DNA of 64,000 nt from Astrothelium macrocarpum (lineage: Eukaryota > Ascomycota > Dothideomycetes > Trypetheliales > Trypetheliaceae). The position numbers and the translations under genes are program-made. Positions 46,901 to 55,958 of the stretch are shown one piece after another. The stretch lies in the NCBI GenBank assembly GCA_021030915.1, contig JAGEMR010000007.1, positions 434,001-498,000 of the forward strand. Reading direction: 5' to 3'. The notes below the pieces were generated by a model. The model worked only from the letters and a program-made list of their open reading frames with translations, searched no databases and was not told the DNA's origin. The number at the start of each line of letters is the position of its first letter. The first letter of the stretch is position 1.

Positions 46901-48640
46901 AACCAACTTCGCGCTCAGCATGAATCGCGGCACCTATGCCGTATGTTCTGCAACATGTCCCAATGTCCTTGGAGCCGTATTGGGTTCAAAACAAAGTCAA
47001 GCCTTCTCGCTCATATGCGTAGTCACAGCAAGGCAAAAAGTGTTACGATTCCATCTCAAGTTCGTCGCAGTAATGCATATCAAGATGATGAATCGCGCAC
47101 ATCTGGTACGACGTCTACGCCAACGGAGAGTCAGGGCTCGCACAGCAACAGCTATGAGGCTTCGACTACGATGTTGCCAGTTGTGAGTAAAAGCCTATCG
47201 GATCCACGCGAGGACCACGTACCAGAATCATTCCATGCACTACTCCCAAATTGGTTCGCCATGAACAATCCGCACGCTCGCCTACGGCTTAAAATTTGCA
47301 CGATGTACATTCTCCCCCAAAAGACTCGCGTTCGCACCGTCTGTTTCAGCCGGGATGGCCGATATCTAGGCGTACTCTCTGTCTCTGGAGTGAAAATTTT
47401 TCATGTGCAAACTGGTGATTTGGTCTGGGCCATAGACGGTACCATGTACACCCACCCGAGTCTGGGCTCTTCTAGACCCCTTTGCTTCAGCCCAGACGGC
47501 GTATATGCAGCGACAACCGATGATTATGGCTCCATTTTGGTAAGTATAGGGACACGCGTCATCATTCATTCTGACTTACCGAAGCCCAGAATGTATGGGA
47601 AATTGAAACTAAGAAGCTATGCTTCGAGCTGAGCAGTGATGCAGTTCCTACCACTAATATTGCCTGGGCAAAACATGGTCTCATTGCCTCCAGTTGTCTT
47701 GACAAGACAGTGCGACTGTCGGATTTCTCTTCGCGGCAGCGAATGAAGGAGTTTCAGGTTGGACAATTGGTCACTTCGCTTGTCATCTGTCCAAGAAATC
47801 GATGGATAGCGGCCGGCATCTCTGGCGCTATGGTACATTTGTGGGATATGACCCACAATTATCAGTATCATTTTCTCAGCGCGAGCAATCATTCGCTCTA
47901 CCCTTGTTCAATTGCTTTCAGCGAGAATAGTGATATGCTGGTCACTAACGGTCATCCTCACGGTATCTACGTATGGGATTTAACGAGCCTGCGGAATGAC
48001 AAGAGCTCAAACGCCTCCATGGAACACTATACGAACACGGTATTAGAATCCAAGCTGAGAGGAATTCCGCTTCGTTTGCGCAGAATTGACTGTCTACTAG
48101 CACTCGAAAAGCCCTACAGTAGGTGTTTCATTTTCGCACACGGGCGACTGGATCATCAGCCGCTCAGAAGATGGAGAAGTCCGGTTCTGGAATCCTCGTG
48201 ATGGCTCTTCTCAGCTCTCTGCACACACCACCTCAGGAGATGGCTGGGATCCTTGTAAGTTTTACAAAGCTAAAGTGGAGAACCATAGTCTCAGGCGCTG
48301 ATCGGGCTAAACAGCCGCTTTAATTGCGACGAGCCCAACTTCTCCTTATCTCGTCATAAACGACAATGATATGAGAGTTCAAGTCTGGCAGTAAGTGAAT
48401 GCTAAGTGACGTCTCGTTACTGGAATTTTTTCCCTGCATGCGCATATTCCTAGCCCATTTCTGCTACTGCTTAACAATACGTTATGTCAAATGCCGAGAC
48501 GACTCACTGTGTGTCTTGGACGAGGCGTCTTCATCTCATTAGTTGATCATCTGGAGCTTGAAGCCCTTGAGGTGTTGTCTGCACGCTTGGTGAGCTTAGA
48601 CTGTGTGTTACTCAGTGAATTCAGACACCATGTCTCATGA
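43939..48640 (+). CDS. NACHT-type NLR with C2H2 zinc fingers and WD-like repeats
   Basis: Thirteen exons: 43939-44220, 44268-44291, 44346-44538, 44588-44965, 45032-45625, 45678-45783, 45838-46112, 46169-46615, 46692-47539, 47590-48039, 48101-48254, 48315-48390 and 48454-48640; 4014 nt, 1337 aa. Residues 1-270 form a helical fungal STAND N-terminal domain (FLKGLEHYSKSIEILCNGTPY, DILEFHRRTYKFVRQK). NACHT: Walker A WLCGKPGAGKS (about 284-294), Walker B HIVIDGIDECD (about 380), KILISSRDVP (sensor), and a winged-helix part with ILSWICCSQRPLRKFELL and VHFSVKEFVLM. Residues about 820-880 hold two C2H2 fingers (CRYPSCPNKSAGF.., FCNMSQCPWSRIGF..HMRSH). WD-like repeats then run to about 1300 (VRTVCFSRDGRYLGVL, HLWDM, GIYVWDLTS, RFWNPRDG). 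Such proteins act in heterokaryon incompatibility or immunity-like self/non-self control. The final stop could shift if a further intron exists after 48593. Confidence 0.82.
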
Positions 48641-49381
48641 ATTTGATCAGAGGCACTACATCTTCTGTCCTAACTCAAACATCACACAGTGGCTCCGCGT
48701 TATCACAATACGTTATTGATTGTGTACACGGGCTTTATGTGACTGGGTCGGACTTTGATCCATAGGTAGTGTCTGCTTATTCTAAAGACTGCAAGCTTGA
48801 TTTCGCGTTGGGGGATATTGCTTCGATGCCTCTCATGACGTTTCATTCTGCGACTAATTATTTCACCGTCCTTGTGCTATTTACCACACATTTTTCTTTC
48901 ATGGACTTCTAATCTTTACTAACTTATCAATGCTACAGTTACGAGGTCTGTTCTGAGGCGAGTCCGGAGTCACCAGGAGAGCTGTCCCAAAATGGCCCCA
49001 AACCCACTTAGGAGTCAGGTTTCAGTACCGTGGGCCGAGAATATCTCTAAACTGGTACTGACGGGATATGTCGAGATAAATTTGTTTGCAGAAATTACTC
49101 ACGACACAACTTCGGCGATCTCAAAATAGCAATCCAGCAGTCATACCAACAATTGAGGACATCTGTGGGAGAGAAAACCATATTACTTCATTCACCTGTT
49201 TTAACGTTCTTGGACAAGATGGTGGGATCAAACTCAGAAGTAGAAGTTGCACCTTAGCAAGTATAAAGCAATAAGCTTTTAGTAGAAAGACAGTGCCATT
49301 CCTTTGTTGCGAAAAAAATCATGTATCTACCTTATGGTAGGAGTCTTAGAGCTAAACCCGATGGAGACTAGAATTTCTATG
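48641..49381. other. Intergenic, NLR 3' flank
   Basis: Between the NLR and the transposon; no gene seen. Confidence 0.5.
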
Positions 49382-49383
49382 TA

Positions 49384-49426
49384 AGTCGGGTGATGCGGAA
49401 ATGGCCCACCCCCCGTAATGGCCCAC
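49384..49426 (+). repeat. Left terminal inverted repeat (43 bp)
   Basis: Starts AGTCGGGTGATGCGG and is identical to the reverse complement of 51162-51204. It contains two copies of ATGGCCCACC. Confidence 0.97.
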
Positions 49427-49495
49427 CTCCACCACTTGATTTCGTCTCATTTAATTTCGCTAAATTCGCTCCACCACCCACCACATTGCTCCAAT

Positions 49496-51040
49496 ATGGC
49501 TCTCCGCGATGGAACAATAGCTTCTGCTATCGTTGATTTTGAATCTGGAGTTTTTTCTTCAATAAATCAAACGGCTGACGCGTACGATTTGCCCAGAACC
49601 ACCCTCAAAAGACGCATCCGAGGCCAGCAAAATTCTCATATAAATCACGAATATCAACAGCGATTGATTCCTCGTCAGAAGGAGTTCCTTATATAATGGA
49701 TTATTAATGAAAATGACCGTGGATTTTCTCCTAATCATGCTCGTCTTCGTGAAATGGCTATCCGAATTGCTCGTGCTAATGAAAATGATAATCCAATTAA
49801 TAAATGATAGATATCTAACTTCATCAAACAAAATCCAGATATTATTTCTATGATTAAATAAAAACTGGATATCAAAAGAACATAATACGCATCAAAAGAA
49901 CGAATTATCGCGTTTCTTATTTCCGTGAAAAAGACACATAAACGGCTGAATATTTAATTAAAGAATATATAAAATATGGACGAATAAAATATAAATTTAA
50001 ATATTTATACGAATTCAATAATAATTATTCATTCATTTAAAAAATAAATTCATAAAAAAATATCATAAAATCGAGAATTAATTATTATTATTAAAATTAT
50101 TAATTCGTTTGATTAATATATTAATCCATTTATCATATTCAAAAAAAAACATTTTCAAATAAATTAATTCATTTCAAATGAATTATTTGATTGGCATTAT
50201 ATTATCTCATTGAATAACTGGATATCAAATGAAATAGAATTTGACTGATTAACGCGTATTTTTGATCCATAAATACGTTCTAATAATAATGGATATAAAA
50301 TATTAATTCTCGACGGTCATAACAGCCATATTAATGTAAAATTCCTTTACGTCTATAAAATTCAATTGAAAATTGAATTGATATTTCTATCTTCTTATAC
50401 ATCTTATATTATTCAATCATTGGATTTATATGATTTTAATTCTGTCAAAATACGTTACTATAATTATATCGAAATTCTTACCTATTTAAATGATATTATT
50501 ATTATCAAAAAAGATCATTTTATTTATTATTATAATCTCATATATTAAAAAGATTTTATTAAAATTAATATTAAAATTGGATAAAAAATAGCAGATTTGA
50601 TATCATTGAATTTCGCTATTTCATATAATTCATCATTCATTTTCGATATATCTATTTCATCTTCCAAAAATACCACTCCTCCATAATATAAACGCATTCA
50701 TTCTGATTATTCATCTATTTTTGAAATATTTCGGAATAAATAACAATTTCAAAACGTTATACACATAATTGGAAAAATTACTGAAATAGATCGAAATATG
50801 CGGCGTTTATTTCACAAAACAGATAAGACATTAAAAGAAATAATTATAAAACATATAACACTAAAAGACAGAAATAAATAATTTAAATCTCAATTAGAAT
50901 AAATGACTAATAAATCAAAAATAAAAATTATTAAAATAGATACGAATGAGAGATTTGCGAATATTGAGAAAATCAAACGAATTATTGATGAAGCCGCTAC
51001 TGATAAAACGGCTAAATCAATCAAATCAATTCCAAAATAA
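49496..51040 (+). pseudogene. Fot1/Pogo transposase, multiply interrupted
   Basis: The frame starts with a Psq/pogo helix-turn-helix (MALRDGTIASAIVDFESG, NQTADAYDLPRTTLKRRIRG) and reaches a stop at 49696. After that, frames resume as CENPB/Tc5-type DNA-binding sequence (WIINENDRGFSPNHARLREM, SNFIKQNPDI). A DDE-core stretch follows at about 50220-50460 (NWISNEIEFD, stop, LTRIFDP; then LDGHNSHINVKF; then TSYIIQSLDLYDFNSVK). The C-terminal end RFANIEKIKRIIDEAATDKT stops at 51040. At least one Trp position in the core is now TGA. The whole pattern fits C-to-T/G-to-A mutation by RIP. Confidence 0.88.
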
Positions 51041-51161
51041 AAAAAAATATCTACAAACGCTTTTACACAACCTGTATTTATTCATATATGTACACAATTC
51101 CAATCCTAGCTGTTGTTATTGAGATAATTACAAATTAATTAATGAGATGACATGGTATTGT

Positions 51162-51204
51162 GTGGGCCATTACGGGGGGTGGGCCATTTCCGCATCACCC
51201 GACT
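51162..51204 (-). repeat. Right terminal inverted repeat (43 bp)
   Basis: Exact reverse complement of 49384-49426, followed by the TA target duplication. Confidence 0.97.
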
Positions 51205-51206
51205 TA

Positions 51207-51734
51207 GATGCAATCTCGAAACGCTTACTTTGATAAGTCTAGTACTTACTCAGGGGAGTAAACTTTGTGGCCAATGAGAATGCACACCAACACCGAGCAA
51301 TATCTTTCAAACTCAACGCCAACATCTTTCCAGAGCTCCGCAATCTTTTATGGAGACATCTGACGTAGTCTGCTCGTACGCCGAAGGCTAAGTAGGCCTA
51401 GCTTGCTGCACCCTTTTGTCAGAAAAGGTAGGATACGCCGGTAAGAGCTCAGGTTCTCCGGTTGGGATGCCACAGCAAGTTAGGTGTGCTTAAATCTTGC
51501 TTTGGAAATGTTGACATAAGTAGAATAGGCAAGGCTATTTATTTGATGAACTCAACCTACAAGACTTCACCAGCCAGACATAGCATACGTCTTTTCTCTC
51601 ATCGTCCAAGACTCCACGGGCGAGGGTTCACCGAACCCTCTCATTCCAGAGCGTCAAGATCGCAGTGTCCCTGACCTTTGATTTCCGTACAACGCGGCTT
51701 ACCTCATACAAGTTGTAATCAAACTACACACACA
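51207..51734. other. Upstream region of a secreted serine-rich protein
   Basis: No gene is visible apart from the hairpin at 51622-51640. Probably promoter and 5' leader. Confidence 0.45.
51622..51640. repeat. Perfect 8-bp hairpin
   Basis: GAGGGTTC, loop ACC, GAACCCTC, about 95 bp upstream of the start of the secreted protein gene; it would fold in DNA or in a leader RNA. Confidence 0.7.
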
Positions 51735-52175
51735 ATGCATCTCCCCTCTCTCTTCCTCACTCTCTTTTCCCTCCTCACTTACCCCCAATACGCCCTCGCA
51801 TCCCATCACAACGGCGGCCACAACGACCAAACCACCACCGTCACCTCTTCCACCTCCTCCGACCCAGTTCCCGCCATCACCGCCGCCGTCGCCTCGGCGC
51901 TCTCATCCCTCTCGGCTTCGGGCTCCAGCGGCTCCTCACGCGCGTCCAGCATTGCGAGTTCGATCGATAGCTCCGTGTCGAGTGTGTATTCGAGCCTGAC
52001 CAAGACGAGCAGCTCGATTGATAGTGCAGTGAGCAGCTCGATGTTGGCGAGCGCGACCAGTGCGGCGGTGGCGGAGGCGACGGGTGCTGCGGGCAGGCTG
52101 GGGGGAGATGGCGTGGTTGCGCTGGAGAGATTGGCGTTGGTGGGGATGGGGATGGTGGTTGGGGGGATGGTGTGA
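51735..52175 (+). CDS. Secreted serine/alanine-rich GPI-type surface protein (1)
   Basis: 146 aa from the Met at 51735, where a signal peptide starts (MHLPSLFLTLFSLLTYPQYALA). The mature part is Ser/Thr/Ala-rich (TTTVTSSTSSDP, SSLSASGSSGSS, SSIDSSVSSVYSSL) and ends in a hydrophobic segment, VVALERLALVGMGMVVGGMV, like a GPI-attachment signal. It is an inferred O-glycosylated cell-wall or plasma-membrane anchored protein. It resembles the protein at 54401 in layout but not enough in sequence to call a recent duplicate. The DNA flips from C-rich to G-rich at about 51930-51960. Confidence 0.7.
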   Translation: MHLPSLFLTLFSLLTYPQYALASHHNGGHNDQTTTVTSSTSSDPVPAITAAVASALSSLSASGSSGSSRASSIASSIDSSVSSVYSSLTKTSSSIDSAVSSSMLASATSAAVAEATGAAGRLGGDGVVALERLALVGMGMVVGGMV

Positions 52176-53030
52176 AGAGGAGGGCACTTGGATTGACTTA
52201 TGAAAGAGGTGCTAGGATTTATGGATGATGTAGTGATGAAAAAGACGGATGATGAGTCGGGATGATAGTAGAGATTTATGAGGCTGGGAAAGAAGACAAA
52301 AGAGTTGACGCTTTGTCTTTCTATGTTCTTGTAACATTTTTGTCCGGATTCTTTTGGAGTGAACAGTCAGAACCTGGCACGGATTGGTGTCGTAATCTAT
52401 GAAATCGATACGATTGGTATAGCTTTACAATTTGAAGCTAGGGTATCTACGTAAGAGACATGCTTTTCTCGTCTACATTTATCAAAGCATCGCGTACAAA
52501 CGAGTTGCCAGACAGCCATCTCTAGTGGCTTGGCGGTCGAGCCAGCTGGTGAATCCATGGAATTTCAGCCAATAGTCAAGATTTCGCCAAGATAGGATAA
52601 ACAGCTTGGACGATCTGACTGCCGACTGAGGCGTCCCTACTCGCTATTCGTCAGCATCTGAGAGTGTGGTGTCCCCCTCATCGGCTCAATTCTTGCTCAT
52701 GTAAGTTTGAAGTTGTACGCGTTGGTGCTACAGTCTTCTTGTACAAGTAGCCAATTGTGTTATATGTGTTGAATGAAAGTACAGAGGAAGAACACCCAGT
52801 CGTCTTCCCCACCTTGTGTAGACCACCACCTTTTGCAGGCCCTCTAAATTCTCAGCAATAAAAGTTTAGCTAATTTTACGAACCGTTTGAGTATTACACA
52901 GCTTTTATATGCCATATAATCTGATGTTGTGGAACCTTTGTATTGGCTGACTCGACTTTCAAACCGGTCCGCTACGCGTGCTGCCGGCCGAGGCCTCCCG
53001 GCTGAAAAAAACTATAGGACTACTTTTAGA
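52176..53030. other. Intergenic, no gene recognised
   Basis: 3' flank of the serine-rich gene and sequence leading to a transposase relic. Nothing else supported. Confidence 0.45.
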
Positions 53031-53400
53031 TGTAGCTTCTACCTTGGGATATTTGTTTACCGCTTAGAGAGTCATAAAGTTTTTCACGTGATTGTGCTCC
53101 TGAATTTGGCTTTGGCTAAGAGCTGCGCTAAGGCCTATTTCTGTTGTCTCGTCTCATCCCTTTTAGATGCCTCCTGGTCCTGGCGAGCTTCAGCCTACGC
53201 TTGTGCAATGATAACTTCACGCTTATGCTTCTTGCTGGTTAATTTTCTGGCCTGTTTCTTGAATTCTCACCATGCCTTTGCAGCATGTGTTTTTTTTTAA
53301 TCATTTTTGGCGAGCTACTACTGTTGCTGTGCGGCTTTAAATGTCTTTCCCTTTAATTGGACCTTGAATTTCCGGCCGAGAAAGATTAAGCTTCAGAAAT
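53031..53400 (-). pseudogene. Degenerate transposase C-terminus
   Basis: One minus-strand frame reads as a Lys/Arg/Gln-rich, Ala-rich sequence typical of the C-terminus of Fot1/Tigger-like transposases (EFKKQARKLTSKKHKREVII, AEARQDQEASKRDETRQQK, LAQLLAKAK). It is broken by several TAG, TGA and TAA codons, many where Gln or Trp would be expected. That is what C-to-T at CpA, or its complement, produces. No inverted repeats were found around it. It is unrelated in sequence to the intact-ended element at 49384. Confidence 0.45.
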
Positions 53401-54400
53401 ATTACGTAAATTAAATGTACTCGTAGAACTCAGTTTTTGTCGCTTAAGCAGTGAGACTATTTTGTGTAGATTAGCTCATCGTGAGAAGCTCTACCTCGTT
53501 TCTTAGCTATAAAAAGGTGTCAGGAAGAATGTTGCCAGCGATAGTCTAATTGAGATCTAATGCTTGAATAACTAGGTTTTTACTCTAACATACCAGCCTT
53601 CTTGTGGTGTTATAGCGCTCACGGGCTCTTCGTCCTGTGATTTCTTGAGCTTGTCGAGCACTCAGCTGGCAATAAAAAATTAATACAGCAAGATAAAGCG
53701 TTACTCACCAATCAGGTATGATTCGTTGCAGATCTCAAGGCTCTCAGAGGCGCAGGACGTTCTCTGATCGAAGCAGTGAGCAGTCAGCAAGACCATCTAA
53801 CACCTATAGACGCTATGTCCTGTGGAGGTAGACAGATGACATGCGAAAGCATCCATCCAGTTAATAGGCCAAGTAAGAGGAGGCTTCGCAGTACAGGCTC
53901 TAAATATAGGGAGCCACCAGGAGCCACGACGAAAATGCTTTCAGGCGCCCAAGGAGTGGCAGGGTAGTTGCTTGGTGCAATGTCGCAAACGAGGATTAAA
54001 CGACAAAACGACAAACAAAGTGAAACTAAGCCACGACACGCCGTCCGTCTCATCTGGCTAATGCAGAAGGTTGGCACCACAATTTGGCAAAGCTTCCGTG
54101 AGCCCTAGACTACAAGGGGAATTAAGGAGACTGCAGCGGTATCGCCACATTCGTCATGACCGTATTACCCGGCCACTCAGCCTCAAGCTAGGGGGCACTG
54201 TTGCCCAAGCAATCGGTACGTACCTTGAATACGATCTCGTAATGTTTGCCATTCTCCATTCATATAAGTATATTAATACGCTCGTCAACTGAAATATTCT
54301 ATCTGGATCTCCATTCTTACCAAATCATCGCCAACAAATCTTCAACTCCACGAGTCTCAATCTGTCCATCGTCCCATTATCTCACAATTCAGTGAACAAG
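53401..54400. other. Intergenic, no gene recognised
   Basis: 1 kb with scattered short frames; may include further transposon debris near 53400-53550. A TATAAGTATATTAA stretch lies at about 54265-54280, roughly 130 bp before the next gene. Confidence 0.4.
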
Positions 54401-54898
54401 ATGCAATTCACAAAATCCATCCTCCTCACCCTCGCCCTCGCACTCTCAGCCTCTGCCCAAGTTCCCTCTTCCCCAGCCAGCACATCGGCCAATCAAGCAC
54501 CAACAGCAACTTCGGTGGATGCATCTTCGATCAGTTCTGAAGTCAGCAGTGCGCTATCAAGTAATGGCATCAACACAAGCGGCGTCTCGAGCGACCTTTC
54601 AAGCCTTTCATCAGACCTGGCAACCTTAACATCCGGATCCAAGGCTTCGTCTTTTCTCAGTTCACTCGAGACCAACACTGCATTGAGCAGCGCCTTGAGC
54701 TCTGCTGGACTTACGGGAAGTGCTGCGAGCTCTCTTCTTGCTTCCATTACCGGTAGCTCAAGCAGCGGCGCTAGCAGTTCAAGCGCGACTTCGACCGGCG
54801 CATCTACAAGTTCGAGCAGCGGAGCAGGAAGTGGTGCACCGGTCGGTGCCATGGGCGGCCTTGCTGGTGCCCTTCTGTTCGCAGTGGGAATGATGTAA
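54401..54898 (+). CDS. Secreted serine-rich GPI-type surface protein (2)
   Basis: 165 aa; the ATG at 54401 starts a signal peptide (MQFTKSILLTLALALSASA). The mature sequence is dominated by Ser/Thr/Ala with an alternating SSL/SSA pattern (SSISSEVSSALSSNG, SSDLSSLSSDL) and a Ser-Gly stalk. It ends in GAMGGLAGALLFAVGMM, a typical GPI-attachment hydrophobic tail. Inferred as a cell-wall mannoprotein-like surface protein. No catalytic domain. Confidence 0.82.
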   Translation: MQFTKSILLTLALALSASAQVPSSPASTSANQAPTATSVDASSISSEVSSALSSNGINTSGVSSDLSSLSSDLATLTSGSKASSFLSSLETNTALSSALSSAGLTGSAASSLLASITGSSSSGASSSSATSTGASTSSSSGAGSGAPVGAMGGLAGALLFAVGMM

Positions 54899-55958
54899 AT
54901 AACTCATCGAGGATCTGATGGACTGCATTGGTGTAAAGGATATGAGTGGGACAACGGGACATTGGAAGAATGGACATCTGCATTTTTGGAGTTCAATCCG
55001 ATTTTGGCTTGTACCTATTATTGTATCTTTAACTGGGACAGACCGAGCTTATGGATATTTTCTATTGCGTTAAAGTTTTTTTGCCTCGTTGAGACTTGAA
55101 GTTACAGTCGGTATGACGTTCGTAACTTGAAAAATGTAGTCAGCCAGAAATATTTTTTTCCCAGCCCGTCAGCGCGGTATGACGCGGTGAGAAGTACTAA
55201 TCACCTCATAGTCGGAGGTTGGCGGGTATAAGCTACCGGACGTTGCGGAGTGGCTGCAATATAGACTGCTCAAGGCTTGCGTGATGCGAGTGAGTTGCGT
55301 GCAGAAGCGAGTGTAAGAAAATGTTCAACTGTTTGTGCCTCCCAACGAAATGATCAAGGCAAATCGAGTCAGCTAACATGGCGTAGTTCAAGCTGCAGCC
55401 AATCAGCAGCGCCCACACCTCAGCTATCAGCCAAGCATCATTGACGCTTATCAAGATATAATGTTGATCACTCTGCCTTGAAGTCTGTGAACACTCAAAC
55501 GGCTTCCAGTATATATTCTTATTGTCATCTTATTGCTCTGCACGACTGCATCGCTTTATTCTGCACTGCCAGGCATGGAATTGTCGTCATAGTGACTAAG
55601 CCAGACGAACAACGTGTCCGCCTGCAAGTCATCCGATCGCATCAGGTCGCATCAGGTCGCATCAAGTCGCATCAGCCCATCAGTCATTATTCACTCATCC
55701 CTTGATACTTCTTGCACCTTTTCCCGCAGAGCTTAATTCTGCCTCATCTGACCGGTCTGGTGGCATCGTTTCGGCCATAGCGAATTCCTCCCGGCGACTC
55801 CTCATGACACCATGAACTAACTTTCGGACTCGCCGATGCAATTCTTCCCTATCGATTCTTCAAATACCATCTCTTTATTCTCTATATCAACGCTTTGATC
55901 AATTTGGTTTTGTGTTCTGTTCACTCTCAAGTTAATAACCTCCGACATCGGCGGCACC
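54899..55958. other. Intergenic, long promoter of the poly-His protein gene
   Basis: 1.06 kb; holds a 10-bp tandem repeat (55637-55676). No gene supported. Confidence 0.45.
55637..55676 (+). repeat. 10-bp tandem repeat, four copies
   Basis: Unit TCGCATCAGG, two perfect and two near-perfect copies (third ends AAG, fourth ends AGC), about 280 bp upstream of a start codon. Confidence 0.9.

Larger units (their letters stand above)
49384..51204 (+). mobile_element. Fot1/Pogo-type DNA transposon, RIP-degraded
   Basis: 1821 bp bounded by perfect 43-bp terminal inverted repeats and flanked by TA duplications (49382-49383 and 51205-51206), the Tc1/mariner-Pogo signature. Size fits Fot1-like elements. 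The interior, chiefly 49860-50930, is extremely AT-rich with many stop codons, whereas the ends are GC-rich. A single transposase frame on the + strand can be recognised piecewise. The element is non-autonomous now. It lies 0.7 kb downstream of the NLR gene. Confidence 0.93.
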
